NCBI GenBank assembly: GCA_937961665.1 | Contig: CALGMO010000110.1 | Span: forward strand, 1 to 35,892 | Direction: 5' to 3' | From: an uncultured Fimbriimonadaceae bacterium | Lineage (GTDB): Bacteria > Armatimonadota > Fimbriimonadia > Fimbriimonadales > Fimbriimonadaceae | DNA length: 35,892 bases | In this document: positions 18,944-25,389 of the stretch, piece by piece | Numbering within the stretch: the stretch's first letter is position 1 | How the letters are laid out: each line of letters begins with the position of its first letter | Program-made: the position numbers and the translations under genes | Notes under the pieces: model-generated | Database searches by the model: none | What the model saw: only the letters and a program-made list of their open reading frames with translations | What the model was told of the DNA's origin: nothing

Positions 18944-19222
18944 ATGAAGACGGTCGCATGGATGCTCGCTCTCGTGCTGGGGTTTGGCGTTCTCGCGGGG
19001 TGCTCCGGGTCCGACTCCGGCGACGTGGAGAAGGCCAGGGAGGCCGCTGAGAAGGCTCCGAAGTCCGTGGACGAGCTTCCGGCGGACATGCCGGAGCAGG
19101 CTCGCAGGAACGCCGCCGCCGCCATCGAGCAGGCCAAGGCTCGCCAGCAGTTCGAGGGCGACGCTCAGGCCAAGGCGATGGAGATGATGCGCAAGCAGCA
19201 ACAGGAGCAAGGCGGCAACTGA
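18944..19222 (+). CDS. Small lipoprotein co-transcribed with the prepilin
   Basis: The protein has 92 aa. The signal peptide MKTVAWMLALVLGFGVLAGC ends in a lipobox (LAGC, lipidated Cys 20). The mature part is short, charged and helical, rich in Ala, Gln, Glu and Lys, and ends KQQQEQGGN, so it may form a coiled coil. It begins 4 bases after the prepilin stop and is followed by a strong terminator, so the two form a two-gene operon. The function is unknown. Membrane tethering plus linkage to a pseudopilin suggests a part in its assembly or anchoring, which is inference. Confidence 0.85.
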   Translation: MKTVAWMLALVLGFGVLAGCSGSDSGDVEKAREAAEKAPKSVDELPADMPEQARRNAAAAIEQAKARQQFEGDAQAKAMEMMRKQQQEQGGN

Positions 19223-19243
19223 AGCATAAAGCCTGCGAACCAC

Positions 19244-19280
19244 GGGAGGCCGCCCCGACCGGGGCGGCCTCCCTCTCTTG
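19244..19280 (+). terminator. Strong terminator of the prepilin-lipoprotein operon
   Basis: A perfect 13-bp GC-rich stem (19244-19256 with 19261-19273) with a GACC loop is followed by TCTCTTG. The rest of the interval to 19474 shows no gene. It has only one 8-bp inverted repeat (19422-19429 with 19441-19448), which lacks a T tract. Confidence 0.85.
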
Positions 19281-19474
19281 TGCCGGCCGGCGACGCTTGG
19301 CGGGCGCCCAAGAGCCCCGGTCCAGAGGCGGCCTCGCTTCTCTGCAGGGGTGGAAACGCCGGCACGGCGTATCGATCGGGAGCGCAGGGGGAACCCGTTC
19401 GGAGAGGGCCGCAACCAACAGCTTGGGGCTACGTGGGGGTGCCCCAAGGAGCGGCAGGCAGCCGTCCCAAAGCT

Positions 19475-20278
19475 CTAGAAGGCCAGTCGCTGGAAGATGC
19501 CGCCGCCGTTCTCGTCGCTCTGGATGGCGAACCACTTCGGCACGCCATACCGCTCGCAGATCGCGGCCACGCCCCGATCGGCCTCCCGCGCGGGGCCGTC
19601 GATCATCTCCCGGCTTCGCCCCTTCATGGCCTGCAGCGCGCTGATCGCCGACGATGGATCCCTCTCGGCCCCGGCGATGGCCTGGAGGATGTCTCCCATC
19701 ATGCCGCCGGTCTCCCGGAGCACCTGGTCGTACCGGTCGGCGATCGGCTGGCACTCCATCGGCGGTTGGCGGCTCAGGAACTTGGCGTGCAGGTCGATCC
19801 ACGCTCGGCGCATCGTCTCCGTGTCCATCCTCGCGCGCTGGGCGGGCGAGGGCGCTGGCGGTGCCTCGCCTCCCCCCGCTTCGGCCAGCAGACCCTGGAG
19901 GGCCTCCAGCTGCGCCCCCGCGGAGAGCGAAGCGAGACTCGTCAGCGCGCGGGACACTTGGTCCCGGGCGATCTCCTGCCGCTCGGCCTCGATCGCTCGC
20001 AGGAACTCCAGCCAGTCTCGCACCTCCGGCGGCATCTGGGGCGCGGGAGGAGCGGACTGCCGGAATTCGGGGGCGGGCGGCGCCGCCTGACGCAGGGGCG
20101 GGGCCGTCGGCTCGGCGCTGGCGCGCAAGGGCGCCGGGCTCGCGGGCTCAGCTTTGGCTCGGAACCATCCCGCTGCGGCCAGTCCGCCCAGAAAGGCGGC
20201 CAGGACGAGCGCCGCGGCGGCCGCGATCCACGGCCAGACGTTCCTGCGGGGCGCGGAGGCCGGTTTCTGCGGTTCCAT
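19475..20278 (-). CDS. Single-pass membrane-anchored helical protein, unknown
   Basis: The protein has 267 aa. A short cytoplasmic N-terminus is followed by one hydrophobic segment at about 16-38. A Pro/Ala-rich linker spans about 44-85, and a helical soluble domain runs to the end. No Cys lipobox is present. I recognise no family. Features worth noting are the helix DWLEFLRAIEAERQEIARDQ and a C-terminal ERYGVPKWFAIQSDENGGG. On the minus strand TAAGAT (20290-20285) ends 7 bases before the ATG, with no Shine-Dalgarno. That supports both the start and a leaderless transcript. It is divergent from tRNA-Sec, with 57 bases between them. Confidence 0.75.
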   Translation of the reverse strand: MEPQKPASAPRRNVWPWIAAAAALVLAAFLGGLAAAGWFRAKAEPASPAPLRASAEPTAPPLRQAAPPAPEFRQSAPPAPQMPPEVRDWLEFLRAIEAERQEIARDQVSRALTSLASLSAGAQLEALQGLLAEAGGGEAPPAPSPAQRARMDTETMRRAWIDLHAKFLSRQPPMECQPIADRYDQVLRETGGMMGDILQAIAGAERDPSSAISALQAMKGRSREMIDGPAREADRGVAAICERYGVPKWFAIQSDENGGGIFQRLAF

Positions 20279-20323
20279 GATCCGATCTTACGTCCGGCGG
20301 CCGCCCGCGGATGCCCGAACGGG

Positions 20324-20329
20324 TAAAAA
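20324..20329 (+). promoter_or_regulatory. -10-like element of tRNA-Sec
   Basis: TAAAAA, preceded by CGGG, ends 7 bases before the first base of the tRNA. No -35 is clear. Confidence 0.4.
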
Positions 20330-20335
20330 AGCCGC

Positions 20336-20430
20336 GGGAGCGCATGGGTGCTGGTGTGCCTCGCGGTCTTCAAAACCGTTGTGGCCCCGAAAAGGGGCCG
20401 GGTGGGTTCGATTCCCACACGCTCCCGCCA
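20336..20430 (+). tRNA. selC: tRNA-Sec (anticodon TCA), selenocysteine tRNA
   Basis: The gene is 95 nt including encoded CCA. The acceptor stem is GGGAGCG (20336-20342) with CGCTCCC (20420-20426), followed by discriminator G and CCA. The D arm can form six pairs (with wobbles) closed by a four-base TGGT loop, as in bacterial tRNA-Sec. The anticodon stem GCGGT/ACCGT holds the loop CTTCAAA, with TCA at 20370-20372. A long variable arm has a perfect 6-bp stem (20383-20388 with 20394-20399). The T arm is GTGGG-TTCGATT-CCCAC. The eighth acceptor pair typical of tRNA-Sec would be C-A here. The long variable and D arms plus the UGA anticodon make a suppressor or tRNA-Ser very unlikely. No selA, selB or selD gene is in the window. 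Confidence 0.95.
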
Positions 20431-20438
20431 GAATGGCC

Positions 20439-21311
20439 CTACATCGACCAAGGGGCCGCGTGGCGGTCGTGCTCGTCGGACCACCGTCGGTGCAGCTCGT
20501 GGATCGCCTCCACAACCCTGGGCTCGAGCGGCTTTGCGTCCTGGCTCAGCCGGGCGAACTCCCCGATGCGCTCCGGCAGGGCCGTGGAGCCGACCGTGGC
20601 GACCACGTTCGGTAGGCCCAGCGCGTAGCGCACGCAGAACTCCGGCCAGCTCTGGGCGTCCGAAGCCAGATAGATCGGCTCCACGGCGTCCCAACGGGGC
20701 TGAAGGTAGCCCGCCGAAGGCCGGGAGCCGCCGCACACCGTGCGCATGGCGACGATCGGGAACGCCTTCTCGCTCAGCGCGTCCCAGAGTTCGTTCAGCA
20801 CGAACCGTTTTAGCGGGTTGAGGTAGAAGATGTACGCGTCCACCAGTTCCGCCGCGGCCCCGTTGCGGATGGCCTCCAGGTAGGCGGGCGGGCTCCAAGG
20901 CCAGCACTCCAGAACGAACGCCCCGACCAGGCCCTCCTCCTTCAGGCGCAACAGCGACCGGACCCCCTCGCCCGGCGACGCGACCTCTTCCGCCAAGGGG
21001 CCGCCCAAGCACAGCTGGCCCACGTCCATCTTCGGCAGCCCCAAGGCCTCGAGCTGGTGCTCCACCTGGCCGCGAATCTCTTCGGGCGTCGACCAGCCGA
21101 TCTTGAAGAGGAAGCGGGGCACCGTCTGCCGGTTCTGGTCCAGCGCCTCTCGGATCACGCGGAGTGCGTCGCCGTACTGGTGGCTGGTGTGGAAAGCCAG
21201 CCCGAGGTCCGCGGCGAACCGGGCGGCGGCGACCCTTTGCTCGAAAGGGATGCCTTGGTCGCCCAGGCGGGTCGTGCCGTAGACGAAACGGGTTAACGGA
21301 AGTCCGGCCAT
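20439..21311 (-). CDS. Aldo/keto-reductase-like protein with altered catalytic tetrad
   Basis: The protein has 290 aa with the overall AKR layout: YGTTRLGDQG start, a first strand ending in FHTSHQYGD, FLFKIGWS, and a late VVATVGSTALPERIGE that corresponds to the NADP-binding segment near the C-terminus. The usual tetrad is Asp-Tyr-Lys-His. Here the Asp position reads His 41, Tyr 46 and Lys 70 are kept, and the His position (in DVGQLCLGGPL) reads Cys 101. Reductase activity is therefore doubtful and the protein may do something else. TATGCT (21325-21320) ends 9 bases before the ATG. The gene converges on tRNA-Sec, with 8 bases between them. Confidence 0.8.
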   Translation of the reverse strand: MAGLPLTRFVYGTTRLGDQGIPFEQRVAAARFAADLGLAFHTSHQYGDALRVIREALDQNRQTVPRFLFKIGWSTPEEIRGQVEHQLEALGLPKMDVGQLCLGGPLAEEVASPGEGVRSLLRLKEEGLVGAFVLECWPWSPPAYLEAIRNGAAAELVDAYIFYLNPLKRFVLNELWDALSEKAFPIVAMRTVCGGSRPSAGYLQPRWDAVEPIYLASDAQSWPEFCVRYALGLPNVVATVGSTALPERIGEFARLSQDAKPLEPRVVEAIHELHRRWSDEHDRHAAPWSM

Positions 21312-21363
21312 GCGGCTCCAGCATAGCAGAAGCCCGCAAGGGTACTGGGTACGTTCCTCGGCC

Positions 21364-21393
21364 TTGAAACCCGCGGGCCTTCGGGGCCATAAT
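21364..21393 (+). promoter_or_regulatory. Promoter of tRNA-Val
   Basis: TTGAAA (21364-21369) and CATAAT (21388-21393) are separated by 18 bp. The predicted start is about 3-4 bases before the mature tRNA end at 21404. Confidence 0.7.
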
Positions 21394-21403
21394 GGTGCGG
21401 TCC

Positions 21404-21479
21404 GGGCGGTTAGCTCAGCTGGCAGAGCACTACAATGACACTGTAGGGGTCACAGGTTCAAGTCCTGTACCGCCCACCA
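21404..21479 (+). tRNA. tRNA-Val (anticodon GAC)
   Basis: This is a 76-nt standard cloverleaf. The acceptor GGGCGGT pairs with ACCGCCC, with discriminator A and an encoded CCA. The D arm begins TAGCTCAGCTGG. The anticodon stem CTACA/TGTAG (21430-21434 with 21442-21446) encloses ATGACAC, with GAC at 21437-21439. The T arm is ACAGG-TTCAAGT-CCTGT. The GAC anticodon reads GUC and GUU valine codons. Confidence 0.96.
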
Positions 21480-21502
21480 TCCCCTCGCTGGCTCCGCGGG
21501 TC

Positions 21503-21508
21503 TATACT
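21503..21508 (+). promoter_or_regulatory. -10 element abutting the GH5 gene
   Basis: TATACT ends 6 bases before the A of the ATG at 21514, so transcription should begin at or next to the start codon. No Shine-Dalgarno or -35 is seen. It lies 24 bases past the tRNA-Val 3' end. Confidence 0.5.
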
Positions 21509-21513
21509 GCCGC

Positions 21514-22476
21514 ATGGTTCTGTGGAGCGTTCTTCCGTTGCTCCTGACCGGGTCGGGCGAAGCGGAGCCCGGGCAGGACACCCCCGTCGCGCGGCACGGC
21601 CCTCTGCGAGTGGAGAAGGGGGCCGTGGTCGGAAGGCACGGCCGGCCGGTCAGCCTCGCGGGCCCGAGCCTCTTCTGGAGCCAGTGGATGCCCCAGTTCT
21701 ACAACCGGCGGTGCATCGACTGGATCGCTAGGGATTGGCGGGCGGGGATCGTGCGCGCCGCGGTCGCCGTCGAGCCGAACGGATACCTCGAGAATCCAGA
21801 GCGGGAGTGGCGCAAGCTCGAGGCCGTGGCGGATGCCGCGATCGCGAACGGCATCTACGTGATCGTCGACTGGCACGACCACAGGGCGCACGAGCACGCC
21901 GAGCAGGCCGTCGGGTTCTTCCAGAGGGTCGCTCGGAAGTACGGCGACAAGCCCAACGTCATCTATGAGATCTACAACGAGCCGGTGAGGGTTCCTTGGT
22001 CCGGAGTGATCAAGCCCTACAGCGAGCGGGTCGTCCGAGCGATTCGAGAGATCGATCCGGACAACCTGATCGTGATCGGCACGCCCAGCTGGTCGCAGGA
22101 CGTGGAGGTGGCGGCCGCCGATCCGGTGCAGGGTCGAAACCTCGTCTACGCGCTCCACTTCTACGCGGGCACGCACAAGGGGTGGCTTAGGGACAAGGCC
22201 GAGAAGGCTCTGGCGTCCGGTTCGGCGCTGATGGTGACCGAGTGGGGCACCACGCTGGCCTCCGGCGACGGCCCCGTCGATCGCGCCTCGACCGAGGAGT
22301 GGCTGGCCTGGATGCGCAGCAAGAGACTGAGCTGGTGCAACTGGTCGATCGCCGACAAGCGCGAGAGCTCGGCCATGCTGCAGCCGGGCGCCCATCCCGA
22401 GGGCGGCTGGAAGGACTCGGATCTGACCGAGTCCGGGCGGTACGTGCGGGACCTGATCCGGAGTTGGGGGTACTGA
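21514..22476 (+). CDS. Glycoside hydrolase family 5 (endoglucanase-like)
   Basis: The 320-aa (beta/alpha)8 enzyme is of the GH5 subfamily-2 type. YVIVDWHDH (about 115-123) is the conserved WHDH region. IYEIYNEPV carries the acid/base Glu at about 156. LHFYAGTH holds the active-site His/Tyr, and MVTEWGT carries the nucleophile Glu at about 243. WCNWSIADK supplies the substrate-stacking Trp. It is compact, with no carbohydrate-binding module. A short hydrophobic N-terminus (residues 2-12) could be a weak export signal without the usual positive charges. Activity on beta-1,4-glucan is the likely role. The next gene starts one base after its stop, so the two are translationally linked. Confidence 0.93.
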   Translation: MVLWSVLPLLLTGSGEAEPGQDTPVARHGPLRVEKGAVVGRHGRPVSLAGPSLFWSQWMPQFYNRRCIDWIARDWRAGIVRAAVAVEPNGYLENPEREWRKLEAVADAAIANGIYVIVDWHDHRAHEHAEQAVGFFQRVARKYGDKPNVIYEIYNEPVRVPWSGVIKPYSERVVRAIREIDPDNLIVIGTPSWSQDVEVAAADPVQGRNLVYALHFYAGTHKGWLRDKAEKALASGSALMVTEWGTTLASGDGPVDRASTEEWLAWMRSKRLSWCNWSIADKRESSAMLQPGAHPEGGWKDSDLTESGRYVRDLIRSWGY

Positions 22477-22477
22477 G

Positions 22478-23629
22478 GTGAGGATCGAGGCGGCGGACCT
22501 GGAGGTTCGGGAGGCGGTGTGGGACCAGCCCGGCTGGCCCTGGGAAAACCGCAACACCAACCCGATGGACGCCTACGAGGACAGCGCCTTCCAGGAGCCG
22601 AAGGCTGCGGTCGGGCGCCGCACGGTCCGGCAGACGTTCGTGCGCATCCGCGCGGAGGGCATCACGGCGCGGTACGGGCCGATCGACTCTTACGCGGCGG
22701 CCGTCGCACAGGACGCGCTTCTTCCTTGGCTGGTGGGGCAGGACGCCTCGAGGATCGTCGAGCTGAACGATCGGATGCAGAGGCTGAGCCGGCATGGTCG
22801 GAGCGGCTTGTTCATGACCGCGGTCGCCGCGGTGGATCTGTGCCTGTGGCAGCTCAAGGGCCAGGCCGTGGGCGAGCCGCTCTACCGATTGCTCGGAGGT
22901 CCCTGCCGGGACGCCGTTCCGGCCTACGCGAGCATGCTGGGATTCTCGATCGAGCCGGAACGGGCCGCCCAGAGGGCCGGCGAGGCGAAGGCGCAGGGCT
23001 ATCCGGCCCAGAAGTGGTTCTTCCGGTATGGGCCGGCGCACGGCAACGAGGGTTTTCGCCGGAACCTCGAGATGGCCAGAGCCGTGCGGCGCGCCGTGGG
23101 AGAGGGCTACCGGCTGATGTTCGACGCGTTCTGCGCCTGGACGGGACCCTACGCGACCCAGATGTGTCAGGCGCTGGAGGAGGTCAGCCCGTTCTGGGTC
23201 GAGGAGCCCCTCCCGCCCGAGGACCTGGCCTCCTGGGAGCGCCTCCGACGTTCCACGAGGGTTCCTCTGGCCGCCGGAGAGCATCTGCACAGCCGGCGAA
23301 CGCTGCTGCCGTTCCTGCGGGAGGGTCTGCTGGATGTGCTGCAGTGCGACCCGGAGTGGGCCGGTGGCGTCACCGAGATGCAGGCCATCCTGCACACCGC
23401 GGGAGCGTTCGGCGTGCCGGTGTATCCGCACGGGCACACGCTCTTGCCGGCGATCCACCTCGCCGCCTCGCACCCGCCGTCGGTCCTGCCGATGGTGGAG
23501 CACCTTCTCAACATCCAGCCGGAGCGTTACGCGCTGTTCGCGGAGCCGCCGAAGGACGAGGGCGGGCGCTTCGCGCTGCCGACCAAGCCGGGGCTTGGAG
23601 TGGAGCTCGTGGGAAGCGCGGAAGCCTGA
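22478..23629 (+). CDS. Enolase-superfamily sugar-acid dehydratase (rhamnonate dehydratase-like)
   Basis: The 383-aa mandelate-racemase-group enzyme would abstract an alpha-proton from a sugar acid and dehydrate it to a 2-keto-3-deoxy acid. QKWFFRYGPAHG (about 178-189) is a pattern I associate with L-rhamnonate dehydratase. Mg ligands are predicted at Asp 216 (LMFDAF), Glu 242 (WVEEPLPP) and Glu 268 (AAGEHLH). Asp 291 and the YPHGH histidines (about 318/320) sit where the catalytic dyad is expected. The start is GTG at 22478, one base after the GH5 stop, with a GGAG-containing stretch upstream. The neighbourhood suggests use on sugars released by the hydrolases, but the true substrate is not determinable. 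Confidence 0.85.
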   Translation: MRIEAADLEVREAVWDQPGWPWENRNTNPMDAYEDSAFQEPKAAVGRRTVRQTFVRIRAEGITARYGPIDSYAAAVAQDALLPWLVGQDASRIVELNDRMQRLSRHGRSGLFMTAVAAVDLCLWQLKGQAVGEPLYRLLGGPCRDAVPAYASMLGFSIEPERAAQRAGEAKAQGYPAQKWFFRYGPAHGNEGFRRNLEMARAVRRAVGEGYRLMFDAFCAWTGPYATQMCQALEEVSPFWVEEPLPPEDLASWERLRRSTRVPLAAGEHLHSRRTLLPFLREGLLDVLQCDPEWAGGVTEMQAILHTAGAFGVPVYPHGHTLLPAIHLAASHPPSVLPMVEHLLNIQPERYALFAEPPKDEGGRFALPTKPGLGVELVGSAEA

Positions 23630-23635
23630 TCCCCC

Positions 23636-24514
23636 TTAGCCGACGTGGTGGGCGGCGCCGAACGCGACGGCCCGCTCCAACACCCGTTGCCGCTGGTCCC
23701 GGTTGTCGCCCTCGACGCCGTGGCCGATGTTCGGCAGCAAGCACTCCTCTGCGTGCGAGCCGGCCTCGCGCCAGGCTGCCGAGGCCAGAGCCGCCTGGCG
23801 CGGATGCACGACGGCGTCCGTGGAGCCGTACACGAGCAGCGCGGGCGGAAGCGGCCCGCACTGGGCGTGCGTCAGCGGGCTGACCCAATGGTAGAGGGCC
23901 GGGTGGGCCGGAAATCCTCCGGGGCCGAAGATGTTCACCTCGGCGCCGGGACTCTGTCCATTGTCGTACCACCTCGCGACGAAGTCCAGCGGACCCCAGA
24001 ACGCGTAGAGCGCGACCGGGCGTCCCTCGGCTCCCCGGACCAAAGGGCTGCCGACTGCGAGGTGCCCCGCGAGCAGACAGCCGGCGGACTCACCGGCCAC
24101 CGCGAGCCGGCCCGGGTCCACGCCGAACTCCTTCGCCCGACCGCGAACGAGGTTCCAAGCGGCCACGGCGTCGCGGACGATGGCCTCGCCGGTGGGGTTG
24201 GCCTCGGTTCCGAGGCGGTACGAGGCTGAGACCGTCGCAACGCCGAGCGCAAGGGCCATGGCTTTGGCGAACGCGCCCATCCCGAAGGGATCTCCCATGC
24301 AGTACCCGCCCCCGTGGAAGGCCACAACCGCCGGCATGGGTTCCTGCACGGGTTCTTCGGGCGCGTAGAGCACGGCCGTCTGAGCGGGGCCCTCCTCGTC
24401 GCCGCCTATGTCGATCCCCGTGCGCAGGACGACGCCGGGGCACGGCTCGTGGCCTTCCCGGTTGAGGATCGCCGACCACAGATCTTCGGAGATCGGTCGC
24501 GGATGTGCCGCCAT
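23636..24514 (-). CDS. Alpha/beta hydrolase, esterase/lipase (HSL-like)
   Basis: The 292-aa protein has the oxyanion-hole motif HGGGY (67-71), as in hormone-sensitive-lipase-like carboxylesterases. The nucleophile elbow is GESAG with Ser 143. The acid Asp lies in VYGSTDAVV and the catalytic His in NIGHGVEG near the C-terminus. No signal peptide is present, so it is likely cytoplasmic. In this setting it could remove acetyl or other acyl groups from plant polysaccharide fragments. The start at 24514 is preferred over an upstream in-frame ATG (24586) because CAAGAT (24526-24521) ends 7 bases before it and the extra residues look non-conserved. It is convergent with the dehydratase gene, with 6 bases between them. 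Confidence 0.9.
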   Translation of the reverse strand: MAAHPRPISEDLWSAILNREGHEPCPGVVLRTGIDIGGDEEGPAQTAVLYAPEEPVQEPMPAVVAFHGGGYCMGDPFGMGAFAKAMALALGVATVSASYRLGTEANPTGEAIVRDAVAAWNLVRGRAKEFGVDPGRLAVAGESAGCLLAGHLAVGSPLVRGAEGRPVALYAFWGPLDFVARWYDNGQSPGAEVNIFGPGGFPAHPALYHWVSPLTHAQCGPLPPALLVYGSTDAVVHPRQAALASAAWREAGSHAEECLLPNIGHGVEGDNRDQRQRVLERAVAFGAAHHVG

Positions 24515-24584
24515 GGATCCATCTTGCCCGATCCGGACGACGCCGAGCTGACGGCGGTCATGGTTCCCCGGGGCGGAGAGGTCC

Positions 24585-25361
24585 ATGATCGGGAAGATGG
24601 CTGTCAGGGGCGAAGCGTTGCGGGTGCTCTTGCCGGCGGACCACGGATCGTGGGCGTTGGTGGCCGCGCCGCTGGTTCTCGGGATCTTGCTGGCGCGCGG
24701 CGGCGGCCTGGCCTGTGCGGCCGGCGTCCTGGCGGCGTTTCTCCTGCGCCAGCCGGCGAGGCTCGCTTGGACCGATCTCCGCCGCGGGAGGGTCTATCCG
24801 CGGACCCGGTGGGCCATCGCCTGGACCGCGACGCTGGCTCCCGCGGCGCTGCTCGCGTGGTTCGCGGCCTCGCCGTTGGGATCTTGGGTCGCTTGGCTCG
24901 GCGCGGGACTGCTCTTCGGGGTGCCGCAGCTCTGCGCCGAGTTCCGCGGCCAGCGGGGCGACCTCTGGGCCGAGGCGCTCGCGGCCTTCGGAGCCGGGCT
25001 GCTGGGTGGCGCGGTGGGACTCGCGGGCGGGGCCGATCCGTTGAGGACTTCCTGGGCCGCGCCGTTGGCCGCGGTGGACGGGGCCGCCGCCGTGGCTTGG
25101 GTGCATGCCGTGCTGGGGAAGCCAATGGCCTCGCGGGCCCGGGCCGTCGCAGCGAGCTTGGCGCTGATCGGAGCAGTCGTCACCGTTCTCGGAGCTGGAG
25201 TCGGAGCGCTGGGCGCTTGGGCTGCCGTCGGCTACGCCGCGGTGCAGAGCCGTCTCGTTCCGGACACGCTGGCGCGGGGGCGGGCTCCGAGGCCGATCCG
25301 GCTGGGAATTCGAGAGTCGGTGGCCAGGCTGCTCGCTGCGGTTGCGCTGGCTCTGGGTTGA
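24585..25361 (+). CDS. YwiC-like polytopic membrane protein
   Basis: The 258-aa protein has about seven or eight hydrophobic segments, Ala/Gly/Leu-rich. The opening LLPADHGSWALVAAPLVLGILLA matches the P-x-x-HGAW start of the YwiC-like family (PF14256), and the second segment ends in LLRQPARLAWTDLRRGR, a cytoplasmic basic loop. Function of the family is unknown; it is structurally reminiscent of UbiA-type prenyltransferases but lacks the DDxxD motifs. GGAGAGG four bases before the ATG at 24585 marks the start; ATG 24597 is possible. It is divergent from the esterase gene, and the GH50-like gene follows after 26 bases. Confidence 0.75.
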   Translation: MIGKMAVRGEALRVLLPADHGSWALVAAPLVLGILLARGGGLACAAGVLAAFLLRQPARLAWTDLRRGRVYPRTRWAIAWTATLAPAALLAWFAASPLGSWVAWLGAGLLFGVPQLCAEFRGQRGDLWAEALAAFGAGLLGGAVGLAGGADPLRTSWAAPLAAVDGAAAVAWVHAVLGKPMASRARAVAASLALIGAVVTVLGAGVGALGAWAAVGYAAVQSRLVPDTLARGRAPRPIRLGIRESVARLLAAVALALG

Positions 25362-25389
25362 CCGATCCTCGGTTTCCCGCGACTACAAT
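25358..25389 (+). promoter_or_regulatory. Possible promoter of the GH50-like gene
   Basis: TTGACC (25358-25363) and TACAAT (25384-25389) have a 20-bp spacer, which is long. TACAAT overlaps the ATG at 25388. If it is used, translation would begin at GTG 25409, which follows GGAGGTG at 25397-25403. Confidence 0.4.

Noticed and set aside
19422-19448. 8-bp inverted repeat (CTTGGGGC/GCCCCAAG) as terminator of the gene at 19475-20278
   Set aside because: It is downstream of that gene's stop, but no T tract follows on the minus strand and the loop is 11 nt.
24314-25387. N-terminal extension of the GH50-like protein by about 358 codons
   Set aside because: It overlaps the esterase and YwiC-like genes out of frame and has no domain. 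A signal-like segment begins only after 25388.
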